Source: Clusia tigrina
Lineage: Eukaryota > Arthropoda > Insecta > Diptera > Clusiidae
Direction of reading: 5' to 3'
Assembly: GCA_920105625.2 (NCBI GenBank)
Contig: OV050030.1
Span: forward strand, 152,203,988 to 152,267,987
DNA: 64,000 nucleotides
Shown: positions 1 to 10,231 of the stretch, one piece after another
Layout of the letters: each line of letters begins with the position of its first letter
Position numbering within the stretch: the first letter of the stretch is position 1
Position numbers and translations under genes: made by a program
The notes under the pieces: generated by a model
What the model saw: the letters and a program-made list of their open reading frames with translations, nothing else
The model's database searches: none
Told to the model about the DNA's origin: nothing

Positions 1-685
1 CTACCTTAGGTTTCTTATTTTAGTAAACTACTAATATGAGAAGTGCATCATAAACGGCTTTTTGGCGCTATAAATGCCGTGGTGTCGGCGGTGCGTAGGA
101 AATGCTGGATTATAAAAGCGCGGCAACATAATGATCATAACTAGCTTAGCGAATGCATAATATGTAAACGTTTACATGGGAAAAGTGGCGTAGACTTTGG
201 GGTTCACTATATGTAAAGACAGATGATGGAACTCGGTGGAAGGTGTACATCATGCTATTTACTTATGCAGCGATTCGACCGGTGGATCTCGAAATGGTAA
301 GAGATATGTCAACAAAAAGTTGCAAGCGTGAATAAAATAAATCAATATTAAGATTATTTCTCAATGAATTAATTGACAGACAAGTTGCACACGGTAGATG
401 CAAATGTGAATGTGTGTTTTTCAAAAGGTGAACTATTGAAACATTTTGGCAGAGCTTAGAGCTATTTCGGACACACCACTTGTCCTCATCAGAGATCTTT
501 CAATGAAGTATTACAACTTTTTAGTTGAAGTCAAAACTATTATGAGTCTACCCTAATCTAACCCTAATCATTCAACTCATTTTTTTTGGTGCTTTTTCAA
601 CTCACTTGAACAAATTTATATTTAATGAATCCAATAATAATAATAAATAAGCTTTAACGAAATGAGTCAACCGTTTACAGCAGTT
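1..685 (+). repeat. BEL/Pao-type element, 5' LTR (left edge cut by window)
   Basis: Two blocks here recur at 2351-2705 in the same order and orientation. The first (1-85) contains the motif GCATCATAAA; the second (455-690) contains GCTATTTCGGACAC and ends near CGTTTACAGCA. About 350 bp in the middle of this copy is missing from the right copy. The arrangement, with a retropepsin remnant between the copies, is that of two diverged LTRs. A TATA-like stretch (GCTATAAATG) lies near 69. The left boundary is outside the window and the right one is uncertain by about 10 bp. Confidence 0.6.
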
Positions 686-986
686 ATTTCTCTCATTGCA
701 TTCCAAATAACATCGTCGTATTATGATTTAATGGTAAAGTCTATTTTGCTTAAAGTCATAACAATATTTATGCGCGTACAGCTTTACAAGATTGCGGGGA
801 AAGGGACAGCAAGCTGTATGGTGGACAGCATGTGACATCAATGTGTGAGCGACAGTAAAGAACGAAAAAGAAAAGAGGGGAAAATATGGGGCGAAAGTAC
901 AGCGGGAGGATTGTAGGGAAGGTGGACCAGCATCATCAGATGCAGCGGCTTTAAACACTGTCGGAAGAACGAAGGAGGACATTTTC

Positions 987-1440
987 TTGCCAACAGAGAA
1001 CTCAATTAGAAGCGAAACAAACGGCGGCGATAGCGTTATGTCAAGATTGATTATGGATAATGGCAGTCAGCGTAACCATATCAGCAACAAAGTAGCAAAA
1101 GAACTTTATTTAGCAGTATACGGAATAGAAAAAATGCAAATTGTGGCATTCAATGGAAAAATCATGGTAAAAGAACGAAACAATATTAAAGCATAGAGCT
1201 TTTAATGCGGAGTAAATATAGCGAACAAAAAATAACAATAAAAGCAATTGTAGTGCCAACAATTTGTGCAGGTATGTTGCCAGTAAAAAAAAGAATTTGA
1301 ACATATTCAACTAGAACTACCGGACAATAAAGGAAAGCACAAATTGGGGACAGGTATTAATCTTTTAATCGGGCAATACTACTTTTGTAAATTTAATTGG
1401 AGGGAAGTGTTAGCGTACAATTTAGTAGCAGTGAAATAAT
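987..1440 (+). pseudogene. BEL/Pao aspartic protease (DUF1758-like) remnant
   Basis: The open segment 987-1196 contains LIMDNGSQRNHISNKVAKEL, which fits the DUF1758 retropepsin pattern of BEL/Pao polyproteins; the catalytic triplet is DNG in place of the usual DSG/DTG. After a frameshift near 1195 the similarity continues: a VVPTICAG-like segment near 1250, then LGTGINLLIGQYYF near 1350, corresponding to the C-terminal flap and 'LIG.D' region of the fold. In an intact element this enzyme cleaves the Gag-Pol polyprotein. Here it is broken by stops and frameshifts and has no polymerase after it. Confidence 0.6.
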
Positions 1441-1799
1441 TTTTTTTTTTTTGGAAAATATAATATAATATAATATAATACCAGGACTAGCATCATAGAA
1501 TGACCATATACGCGTCGGCGAAAACCTTATAGTCTATTTATTAAAAACGTTGTTACGATTTCGATCCAATAAGATTGCTATAAAAGCGGGTATAGTAGTA
1601 GAATTTCGGATTCGACATAACGGCAAGCTCATTTTATTAGATCAAGACATTTGTGAACAGACGTTTTGAGCAGTGTGCGAAAAATTTATCGGTTTCCATT
1701 GTTGATTGATTTAGTGATGAGCGAGAAAAATCTGGATGGGGCTAAAATTACTTTTCATAACACGAACAAAATAATGACCGTAGCAAAATCCAATATACG

Positions 1800-2015
1800 T
1801 AATGGAATTGAAACGACATCCTATTAATGAATTATTTCAACATTGAACAATCGGATTAAACGGAAAGCCAAAAGGTGCTTGGTATGAACTGCTCCACGAG
1901 CAATATACACAAATCGAATTGAAGCGATAACATTATTATTATTTCCACATTAAACAATCGGTTGAAATGGATGCCAAATGGTGCTTGACATAAACTCGTG
2001 CACAACGATCTACGA
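1800..2015 (+). repeat. degenerate tandem duplication, about 115-bp unit, two copies
   Basis: About 1800-1910 and 1916-2015 can be aligned: both contain AACAATCGG, then a GGTGCTTG block, then a CACGA/CACAACGA block in the same order. The copies differ by many substitutions. This is an old local duplication inside the BEL/Pao remnant with no recognised function. Confidence 0.5.
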
Positions 2016-2350
2016 GATAAGCCTTAATATAGTATTGGGTACCTGCGTGTTGTTGTCGCTGGTTGTAGCGAGCGCCGTTTTGCTGCCAGTAAGAGGCGCG
2101 GACGTGTGCGAGCAGGTGGTTGTGTTTCTAAAAAGGGCGCTGACAGCTGCCAGGTAAAACACCGTGTTCTTTTAGTCGTGGAATCCAAGAGAGAATATAT
2201 TCTTAAAATCATAGAACTTAAATACTATTTACAGCTCGTCTTACTTGCTAAGGTAAACACTTTATAGCAGGTATTCTATTCTATTTTTATAGCAGGTATT
2301 CTGAGGGTCAACAGTAGTCTACCAACGGGTGAATTATGTAATTTTAAACC

Positions 2351-2705
2351 TGTAATACTACCTAAGGTCTCATTTCAGTAAACTTGTGGTATGGGAAGCG
2401 CATCATAAATGGCTTCATGGCGGCATAAAGCCGTGTTATGTTATAGCTATTTCGGACACTTCACTTGTCCTTATCAGAGCTCTTTCAATGAAATATTACA
2501 ACTTTTTAGTTCAAGTCAAAAGTATTGTGTCTTTGTAGGCGCGATATTTGGTTAAAGTGTCGTTTGTCACCTAAACCCCTAATCATTCCAACTCATTTTA
2601 TATGCAGCTTTTCAATTCACTGGAACAAATTTATATTTAAAGAATCCAATATTAATAGTAAATAAGCTTCAACGAAATGAGTCCAGCGTTTACAGCAACT
2701 ATTGC
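2351..2705 (+). repeat. BEL/Pao-type element, 3' LTR
   Basis: This block matches 1-85 and 455-690 in order and orientation, including GCATCATAAA, GCTATTTCGGACAC, TTACAACTTTTTAGTT and AAATAAGCTT. It lacks the central about 350 bp of the left copy. It may start at TGTAATACT (2351) and end near TTTACA (2694), which would give the usual TG...CA ends, but similarity to the other LTR continues a few bases further. Confidence 0.6.
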
Positions 2706-3016
2706 ACTTTTAGTATGCTTACAAAGAAATATCTGAGAGAAAGATTTTTGAATATCAGATTCATAACCACGTCTATATTGTATGCATGTATTTTCATCGG
2801 AGTCGCTTTAACTTTCGGTATGTAGAAAAATATTTATATTTACAAATATTACAGAAATTAAAGTGCTTTTTCCGGCCGTGGGTAGCTAGTGCTACTTCTT
2901 ATATGTTATAAGTAATAATAATTAATATAAATAATTTTTGCACTTGTCTGTAATAGATATGTCCAATGTTCGATTGAAGTATAGGTGTTAAAAATTATTA
3001 TTTAATATTTTTCCAG
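2706..3016 (+). other. intron-like AT-rich DNA upstream of the G-alpha exon
   Basis: No open frame, repeat or RNA gene was recognised. The stretch ends in a pyrimidine-rich tract and AG (TTTTTCCAG) at 3008-3016, a good splice acceptor for the exon that starts at 3017. The preceding G-alpha exon was not found in the window. Confidence 0.5.
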
Positions 3017-3137
3017 GTCCAGATTTTAACTATCCTCCAGAGTTTTATGCGTGTACAGAAGAGCTGTGGCAAGATCGGGGTGTCTTGCAAACCTTTGAAA
3101 GATCAAATGAATACCAATTGATTGATTGCGCAAAATA
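3017..3137 (+). CDS. Galphas: Gs-class heterotrimeric G-protein alpha subunit, one internal exon
   Basis: A 121-bp exon is bounded by a polypyrimidine-AG acceptor (ends 3016) and a consensus GTAAGTA donor (starts 3138). Read with codons starting at 3019 it encodes 39 complete codons without a stop: [23 protein letters not shown], then [13 protein letters not shown], ending in TA, the first two bases of a split codon that would give tyrosine. The motifs PDF.(Y/F)PPEFY and [12 protein letters not shown] are characteristic of Gs/olf alpha subunits, in the helical domain just before switch I; Gi, Gq and G12 classes differ there. Gs alpha couples receptors to adenylyl cyclase at the inner plasma membrane. 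No neighbouring exon was found in 1-5200, so the gene must have large transposon-filled introns, or this is an exon of a decayed duplicate. The frame and both splice sites are intact, which favours a living gene. Confidence 0.8.
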
Positions 3138-4149
3138 GTAAGTACGATCTACTTTAATATTGTTTGATATGGTCCCTATTTACAAAACATGTATACGATA
3201 TTTATATAATTTTCTTCTTTATTGATTTATACGAACATTTCTCCATATTTAACTTGATTTTTGCACTTATTAACTATATATTGAAATCAATTGGATATCA
3301 GCATATCTCCATAATTATTTAGTATCTGCTAATCATATAAGATTTTTATTATTGAATTACATAAAACAGTGGAATTTAAAAATAAAATAACATACATATC
3401 ATTGGTTACAATACAATTACAGTTTGACTATTTGATTCCAAATTTGTTTTTATAAGTATTTTAATACAAAAGTATCAAATAGGAGTAGCCGTCTCCGAAT
3501 GAGGAGGACACTCAATATGTAAAAACTAAAAAAATCTCAGAGACTAAAATGGACTTATTTGTACCGAGATACGAGTATGCAGATATTTAGTAGAGAGCTC
3601 TTAAGCCTTACAACGTAAAATATAATAAATAAATAGGAGTAATAATTTGTCAGACGTGTCAGTACGAAGGGTGCGACTAAAAATTTAAGACTAAAATAAA
3701 CTAGCGTGTAGCTAAATAAGCAGACATTGAATAGAGAGTTGACTTGTTAAGCCCGAGAACGTAAGGTCAATAGTCGCACCGATTATTGCTGCGGAGTTGT
3801 GTTTTTCAATTTATTTTGTGTTCAATATTTGCTCATTTTAATGTTTATTATATCTAAATTTGTTGGAAAAACTATTCATATTGTGTGGCAAAGCTGATAG
3901 CATTAATTTATGGTGTTGATTCTTCTTTTTTCTAATTACTCTCATTCTGACCTCCATATTCCATTACTTTATAGTTAAAAATCTTTTGCCCAAATATTTT
4001 TATTTCTTAAAGAATTCGTTGAATAATAATTATCAGTTCAACATTGTAAATAGAAACGTAAAAATAAAAGTGTAAGGAAATGGATGCAAATTATGTGCGA
4101 AGAATATTTTTTATATTTGGAGTATCATTACACATGAACATGCTTGATA
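3138..4149 (+). other. intron-like AT-rich DNA downstream of the G-alpha exon
   Basis: The stretch begins with the splice donor GTAAGTA. No next G-alpha exon is visible. It contains an imperfect duplication at 3480-3770 (listed separately) and otherwise AT-rich sequence without recognised features. The 5' LTR of the copia-like element whose Gag starts near 4150 should lie here but was not identified. Confidence 0.4.
3480..3770 (+). repeat. imperfect tandem duplication, about 150-bp unit
   Basis: The blocks 3515-3612 and 3668-3765 share an order of short motifs: GACTAAAAT, then CTAAATA/GATATTTAG-like, then TAGAGAG, then TTAAGCC and ACGTAA. The copies are diverged. They could be parts of a decayed LTR, but no polyadenylation or primer-binding context was confirmed. 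Confidence 0.4.
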
Positions 4150-4713
4150 TCTGCGACGGTGGAGGTTACAGTGTTATTGTGAGCAATGGGTGGTGATTTT
4201 TTCGATTCAATCTTCAGAGTTGAAGTAAATTCGTGGTTGTGAGGTAGCGCGAAGTATGCCTTAAACTATAGTCAACTTGTGCATTTAAGGGGGCTATTGA
4301 AACAACTGATACTGCAGAGAGAAGACGATGGCGGTGATCTGAAGAAGCATTTGGTAAAGCCTTCCGATTAGCTCGAGAATATAGTACTGCAAAAACTGGA
4401 GCTATGTTATCCATTATCCTGTTATATCGCCTTCCTTCGACTTATGAACATTTCCAGTGAATTATCGACTCTTAAGGTGAATTCTTTACGGCTCAAGTAT
4501 TGAACGTTAAGACCATTTAAGATGTTGAGGAACTTAAACAGACTTCTGAAAGCACCATTATTAATATAGTTAGTTGCTGATACTCGCGTAAAAGAGGGTA
4601 AAAGTTTCCTTAGAACCAAAATAGCAAAAGAGGTTTTAAAAGCGAAAAGCGAACTCAAATGGGGCACTGTAGGCCACAAAGCAAATGTTTGTTCTGTCTA
4701 GAAAGCTAATCAC
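4150..4713 (+). pseudogene. copia-like retrotransposon Gag remnant (left part, split by the hAT)
   Basis: Read across several frameshifts, the plus strand gives short runs such as DLKKHLVK, YRLPSTYEHF and GHKANVCSV that fit a copia-type Gag ending in a zinc knuckle. The coding remnant stops at the 8-bp sequence CTAATCAC (4706-4713), where a hAT-like element begins. The same 8 bp recurs at 15233-15240, followed by a copia-like protease motif, so the two parts were one element before the hAT inserted. Stops and frameshifts throughout show it is dead. Confidence 0.6.
4706..4713. repeat. 8-bp target-site duplication of the hAT-like element, left copy
   Basis: CTAATCAC immediately precedes the terminal inverted repeat CAGGGCTCGGAT and is repeated exactly at 15233-15240, immediately after the opposite terminal repeat. 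Eight bases is the duplication length of hAT transposons. Confidence 0.9.
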
Positions 4714-5238
4714 CAGGGCTCGGATTTGTCGTCATCTTTTTATGTTGTTGCGGAGACATTTCCTGGTGTCCAGCACCGTTTATAGACCTTAGATAGCAGA
4801 AATGAAAAATGTGTACGTAATTTTTTCATAATTTTTAGTATTTAGATCATTTTTATTAGTTTTTGGAAATTTTTTTGTCATATTTTAGAACAGTTTTTCT
4901 TCATGTTTATACATTTTCAAATTTTAAGGACATTTTTCTTAATTTTAAATCATTTGACAACTCTGAAATATATAAATTCGGAATTGAAAAGTGTGGATTC
5001 TTCATTTTGCAATTGGAAATTTCCAAATTTCATGTCAGCATTTTTGTCACTTTTTCCCATTGCATTGGAATCGGGGAAATGTAAATTCCAACTTGTGAAG
5101 TATTCTCTTTTTTATGTAATTTGACGCGTACCGTTACTTACCAGAATACAATTTCAATTGAATTCAATACATTTGCGCTTTAAATTATTAATTTAAAGGT
5201 AGGTAGGTAGGTAAAGCCGCCACCCGAAAAGGGCGCAC

Positions 5239-6700
5239 TTAGGCCAACATTGACCCTTTGTGATACCGCATGGGACAGCAGGTCCCATCCCTTTCAAAGG
5301 TCCAGCCATTTGGAGCTTTTAATGAAGCTGTTGATGGAGCTAATCTTTTTTTTGAGATATCTCCCAAGGAGTCCAAAAAGTAGTCGCCTAGGAAAGTGCG
5401 CCTCCTTCTGGACAAAGCTGGACACGTGCACAACAGGTGAGCAGTAGACTCTTCCTCCTCCTCGTCCATGCAACTCCTGCAGAAGTCATTAGAGGCGATC
5501 CCCAGCCTACACCCGTGTGTGCCTAGAGTCCAGTGTCCCGCTAAGACGCTAATCACGGGACCTATGCTTTGTCTATTTAGAGCCAGTAGGTCCTTAGAGC
5601 GCTTGACATTTATCTCTGGCCAGGTTTGTCTAGCTATTTTACATCCTGAAAGTTCAGACCAGCGCCCTCCCGCTGTTCCTAAGGATATTGTATTTACTAA
5701 GAGCTTACATGTGGCAATAGGAATACCGAATTGCGACCTATCTGGTTCCATCGGTATGGTAGTACCCTCACGGGCAAGTTCATCCGCCTTGCAGTTCCCT
5801 GGAATATCTCTGTGACCGGGAACCCAGCACAGATGCAGACGGGTCTGCTTAGCTATCTCGTCTAAAGATTTGCGGCAGCTCTTGACGGCTTTTGAGGTGA
5901 TAATAACCGAATCCAGGGAGCGCAAAGCAGCTTGGCTGTCGGACAGAATGCAAATATCAAGTCCAGATATCTTTTTCTTCCTTAGCCAAGATAGTGCTGC
6001 CTCTATAGCCGCGACCTCTGCCTGAAAAACACTGCAGTGGTCGGGCATCCTAAAGGACATGTTAATATCCAAATCTTCTGAGAATACACCACCTCCCACC
6101 CTACTCTGTAGTTTGGATCCATCTGTGTAGATGTGAACCCCTTCTACATGAGTGGGGATGCCATCCTTCCATTCGTCCCTGGAGGGAATGGAGATCTTGC
6201 ACATACCATTAAAGGCGTACATTGGTGTGATGTAGTCGAAAGAGTCAGGAATACCCTCAAAATGTCTTAAAATGGACGCATGACCTATATTCCTGGCATC
6301 CCATTGATGCGTAGCTTTTAGTCTGATAGCTGAGTTTGCAGCCATTTTTTCGCCAAAAAGCCTAACAGGCAGCAGATTGAGCATAATATTCAATGCTGCC
6401 GTTGGAGTCGTTCTAATGGCACTACTTATGACCTCTGCCGTTCTTTGTATCTTTGTTCTCAGCCTATTGTATGTGGACTTACTTAGGGCTGTCCACCAAG
6501 CAAGCACCCCATAGAAAAGGACTGGTCGTACCACAGCTGTATATATCCAATAGGCTACCTTAGGCTGTAACCCCCATTTTTTGCCTATGACTCTTTTGCA
6601 AGAGTACAGAGCTACCTGAGTCTTCCTAATGCGCTCGCTTATATTGGCCTTCCAATTCAGCTTCCTATCTAGGATCACGCCCAGATATTTAGCCTCCTCG
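5239..6700 (-). pseudogene. LOA copy 1: ORF2 C-terminal part (RT thumb, RNase H, zinc finger)
   Basis: A 479-residue open segment begins at the conserved LGVILDRKLNWK region at the end of the RT (extending slightly upstream in frame) and ends in a stop at 5239. A type I RNase H domain starts near residue 181. Its acidic residues are all present: TDG (D186), QAE (E221), SDS (D247) and ADE (D299), with WVPGH at 285-289. Near residues 390-430 a Cys/His cluster (FCRSC ... AHLLCTCPAL) matches the C-terminal zinc finger of LOA ORF2. RNase H removes the RNA strand during target-primed reverse transcription. This is the best-preserved part of the element; a frameshift near 6700-6720 separates it from the RT palm. 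Confidence 0.85.
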
Positions 6701-6719
6701 ATAAGGTTAATATGTACCC

Positions 6720-8689
6720 ATTAGTTTTGGAGCAATAAATTGTGGAATTTTATACTTCCTAGTGAAGAGCACCAGCTTAGTCTTGGTCGGATTAACCCCC
6801 CACCAACAGTCAGTAGTCCATTTAGAGAGAATATTCAACATGAGTTGCATCAAGTCCCTCAAAGTAAATATTTATTTTCCGAGATACTAATAGCAACTTC
6901 ATCCGCATACGCAACCACCTTGCACCCTTCCCTCTCCAGTCGAACAAGTAGCTTATTTACCGAAAGAATCCAGAGTAGGGGTGAAAGAACTCCACCTTGA
7001 GGTGTGCCTCTGCACACGGACTTCTTGGCCGATGCCGCCCCCAGCTGTGAATTGATTACTAAGCTTGTTTTCAATCCACCTGTTAATGGCGGGTTCCACC
7101 TCCAAGTCTCGCATCGCACCGATTATTGCGTCTGATTTGATATTGTTAAAAGCTCCCTCAATGTCCAGGAAAGCCACTAGGGAGAACTCCTTGTTGTGCA
7201 GGGAGCACTCAATCCTAGAGACTAAGGAGTGTAAAGCGGTCTCCACCGATTTACCCTTAACGTAGGCATGCAGAGAGACTGACAGCTTCTGTCTGTCTAT
7301 AGTGAGCCTCCGATGAATATCTAACAACCTTTCCAGGATTTTTAGACAGAAGGAGGACAGACTAATGGGTTTTAAGTCCCCTGGAGCTGCGTGCGAGCTT
7401 TTGCCGGCCTTGGGTATAAAAATTACCCTCACATGCTTCCATGAGTCTGGAATATACGCTAATTCAAGACAACTATTATAGATCTTTAACAGCCACTCTA
7501 TTATAAGATTCTCTGACTGCTGAATTTCAATTGGAGCTACACCATCTGGGCCAGATGCTTTAAATGGTTTGAAGCTATGGATAGCCCATTGCAATTTTGG
7601 CTTCGTGACTATGTCTGAGTTGACTTCAACTACATTCCCGCTGGGATTCGTTCTCCGCGGAATGGTACTCGAGCAACCAGTGAAGTGAGTCTCCAGAAGA
7701 AGCTCTAGAGTCTCATTACTATTAGAAGTCCAGGATCCATCCTCCCTCCTCAGGTAACTAGGTACCATTGGAGCAGTTGATAGGATCTTCCTCAACCTGG
7801 ACGTCTCAGAGATATCTTCTACGTCACCGCAAAAGTTTCTCCACGATTCTCTGTGTGCTTTCCTAAGCTTACTTTTGAAGGCTCTGAGTGCTGCCTTATA
7901 TAAAGCCCAGTCTGCACTATCTCTAGACTTCTTTGCGCTGTTGAAAAGTCTCCTACAGTTTTGTCTGAGTCCCCTAATTTCCTCCCCCCACCATGTGGGT
8001 TTTTGTTTCCCCAAGGGTCTACTGAGGGGGCAAGAGACCAATAGAGCCTTATTAAGAGCAACCGTCAGAACCTCCACAGACCTATCAATTTCGTCACACG
8101 TGCTTGTGCTTGTGGGGTTCTGAGGTAGTAGTCTAGCTACAGTCACCTTGTAGAGGTCCCAGTTTGCTTTCCTGACATTTCTAAAAGCCTTAGGGCTAGG
8201 TAGACTATCTAGAAGATCAAACTGAATTAACCTATGATCCGAAAAGGAATGTTCCTCTAGAACTCTCCAATTTGAGATCCGATCAAAAATTGATTCGGAG
8301 GCAAGGGTTAAGTCAAGGACTTCTTGCCTATTAGCAGTAATGAAAGTGGGCTCTGACCCCTTATTGCATACAGAAAGGTTAGTCGTTACAATATATTCAT
8401 ATTATGACTCACCTCGTTCATTGACATCCGTGTTTCCCCAGATATCGTGGTGCGCATTGGCATCGCATCCAATAATATCAGCCACCCGTTGAGCCTTTGC
8501 ATCCACAACAAGCTTCTGTAGGTTGGCTTCTGGAAGGATCTCATGGTCATGCGCCATACAGGCCGAGACCAACCAGTACCGTCCCTTGCCAGTTTCCAGG
8601 CAGACGGCCGTTAAATCCTTGTTGCTGTAATTTGGGAGAATAAATGAGCTAACATTATTCCTAATCAGGATACAAGACCTAGTAACCTT
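6720..8689 (-). pseudogene. LOA copy 1: ORF2 endonuclease end and reverse transcriptase, broken
   Basis: From 8689 downward the frame encodes the second half of an APE endonuclease (CDANAHHDIWGNTDVN, then after a stop FSDHRLIQF near 8240), a linker with KPTWWGEEIR, and RT motifs including SGPDGVAP and FLDIEGAFNN. A TAA stop at 8402-8404 is in frame, and sequence on both sides is contiguous coding. A frameshift near 7030 separates this from GTPQGGVLSPLLW and YADEVAISIS (6859-7119). The RT motif C is YADE where the catalytic pair is normally YADD, so the enzyme would be impaired even without the breaks. ORF2 normally nicks target DNA and copies its own RNA. Confidence 0.8.
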
Positions 8690-9508
8690 AGTAACCTTCC
8701 AATTATTAGTCGGGAGCTGCTGGTTGCTCAACCTAAAAATCTCCAGGATAGCCTCAGGGTCAGACGGTTCGGCTGGGATCCATGCGCGCGCTCTAGGTCT
8801 ACTAGGGATCAACTCCCTAGGTACGACTTCGAGCCTTGCGCCTGGCCATGCTTCCCCTATCCTGGAGATCGCAATCTTATAAAGGTCGACTGACCTTTGA
8901 TCCGCGCAGGCAATCAGCTTCACGTGGCCCTGATGCCATCCGCTGTCGCGAAAAGAGGGAAAACCACCTGGGAATTCCTTCAAAAGCTGGAGGTAGAGCC
9001 TTGAAAGGCTTACTTCTACCTTTTTCCAGCACTCAGGAGCGATACTGCCATCCGGGTGATTACGATCTATGACCGCCATGACCTGGTGTCCTTTCAGCAC
9101 TTCGCTGAAGGACTTCGTGGTGACAGTACCGCGCTTCTTAAATTTCTTTGGGTCCGGGTGGGTGGTCTCTTCTAGGGACCGTTAACGTTTTGTAGCCTGT
9201 AGTGTTGGAGTTTGAGACTCCTTCACGGCTTTCGTCGCCCACTCGAGGGAAGCCTTCTGCTTCACCGTCCTCTCCTTCTCTGGGATCCGCGACAAGCGTT
9301 CCACCGTCCGGAGAGCAGCCCTTTTTACTTTATAGAACCTTTTGGTTCCGTGTTTAGCAACACTATCGCAGCACGTGGCTATGCTTGCGCCAGGCTCGTC
9401 GTGCTTAGCTACAATAGCCGCCGCAGAGTGTGCGGAGGATTTTGGATTCCCATCCGAAATAGCGTTTAGAGACCGCACGTCAGTTTTATTTTTTTTAAGT
9501 TTATCCAT
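8690..9508 (-). pseudogene. LOA copy 1: ORF1 (DUF4780-type RNA-binding protein), joined to endonuclease
   Basis: ORF1 probably starts at the ATG near 9508 (MDKLKKNKTDVRS); the frame is open further upstream but that reads through the leader. A lysine-rich N-terminus is followed by VMAVIDRNHPDG and WHQGHVKLIACAD, typical of the DUF4780 region of LOA ORF1. One TAA at 9182-9184 interrupts an otherwise continuous frame. Near 8685 ORF1 sequence (NNWKVTKV) runs without a frame change into endonuclease sequence, so the end of ORF1, the intergenic part and the first half of the endonuclease are deleted. A short direct repeat (AGTAACCTT twice) lies at this junction. Confidence 0.75.
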
Positions 9509-9890
9509 CTGGTTCTTACGGCCACCCGCTCGATTGATCAAGCAAAGGCAGCCAAAAATTTGAAAGGGGAAGGGGTTGGTCAACTGTGGCAGCGCCCTGT
9601 ACCACAGCAAGGCCACCGTTACTACCTGAGGCGGCCTGGTGTCAGGAAGGGGAGCTCCGTTAGGATACAGCCTAATTAAGCTCCTGGTTGCAAAACAACA
9701 TCCAATGGGCACGATCCCAAGAACGCCCTGGATTAGGAGGGAGACAGTTCTTAGTTGGATTACTCCGCAGTAGTCAGTCCGGCTAGGGGTAATCCCATTA
9801 GAGCCGAAACTACGTCATCCTAACCCATTGCGTCATTGCAATCCCTTAAGCCTTCGTACCCCGACAAGGTGACTGCTCTTCACGAAGGAT
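9509..9890 (-). other. LOA copy 1: 5' leader
   Basis: This minus-strand segment upstream of the probable ORF1 start holds the GTCACCTTG block (near 9870) shared with the 5' ends of LOA copies 2 and 3. Internal promoters of non-LTR elements lie in such leaders, but no promoter motif was verified. Confidence 0.5.
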
Positions 9891-9924
9891 ATTAATATAA
9901 AAGTTAAAATAAAATATTGCTTGT

Positions 9925-10231
9925 ACAAAAACAAGATAAGCAAACGCTGCTTTGTGAATTTGCAGCTTACAGTAGTACAAGTTCCTCAGAATTTTTAAGG
10001 AGTTTTGCGATGCCTTGGTTTCCTCAAATATATCATTATGCAAGTTTAATAACCCAAAATTAAAAGCTTTCTCGAAAAGAACATGGGCCGCGGTATTCCA
10101 GATGAGTCAACTTTACGAAAAACTTATATATCGCTGTGCTATGATGAAACTATGACAAAAATAAGGAAATCTGTTTTTGGGACAAAATTTTCGTTTTTAT
10201 CGATGAAACCGATGCCGAAGATAGATATTTA
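9925..10231 (+). pseudogene. hAT-like transposase, left part
   Basis: With two small frameshifts the plus strand encodes KQDKQTLLCEF, LKEFCDALVSSNI, IPDESTLRK and then FVFIDETDAEDRYL up to 10231. The IDETD segment corresponds to the first part of the RNase H-like core in hAT transposases. At the 9-bp sequence AGATATTTA the frame is interrupted by LOA copy 2 and resumes in register at 14166 with GNVVMSNVG. Confidence 0.7.
10223..10231. repeat. 9-bp target-site duplication of LOA copy 2, left copy
   Basis: AGATATTTA here is repeated exactly at 14157-14165. Removing 10232-14165 rejoins the hAT reading frame, which confirms the insertion limits. Confidence 0.85.

Larger units (their letters stand above)
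690..2350 (+). mobile_element. BEL/Pao internal region, heavily deleted
   Basis: This is the stretch between the two related LTRs. Only a protease-like segment (987-1440) can be read; no RT, RNase H or integrase is visible, so most of a normal internal region of several kb is gone. From 1500 to 2350 no coding similarity was recognised. An AT-rich run of the type (TAATA)n lies at about 1463-1480. Assignment to BEL/Pao rests on the protease sequence only. Confidence 0.5.
5199..9890 (-). mobile_element. LOA-clade non-LTR retrotransposon (copy 1)
   Basis: Read on the minus strand the order is 5' leader, ORF1 with a DUF4780-type domain, APE endonuclease remnant, reverse transcriptase, RNase H and C-terminal zinc finger, as in LOA elements. 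The 3' end carries a short (TACC)n tail, seen on the plus strand as repeated TAGG at 5198-5215. The 5' leader begins with a block containing GTCACCTTG that also starts LOA copies 2 and 3, so all three retain their 5' ends. A possible imperfect target duplication flanks it: ATTAATTTAAAG (5187-5198) and ATTAATATAAAAG (9891-9903). It lies inside the hAT-like element. Two in-frame stops, at least two frameshifts and an ORF1-endonuclease deletion make it inactive. Confidence 0.85.

Noticed and set aside
4714..4800. Continuation of the copia-like Gag beyond 4713
   Set aside because: A frame reading on past the zinc knuckle looked plausible, but the hAT terminal repeat starts at 4714 and the true continuation is at 15238.
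4863..5124. Two overlapping Phe-rich open frames at 4863-5124
   Set aside because: They are low-complexity AT-rich sequence in the left arm of the hAT-like element; no motif and no coding signal.
5250..5815. Plus-strand open frames across 5250-5815
   Set aside because: They overlap the RNase H and zinc-finger coding region of LOA copy 1 on the opposite strand, which has clear motifs.
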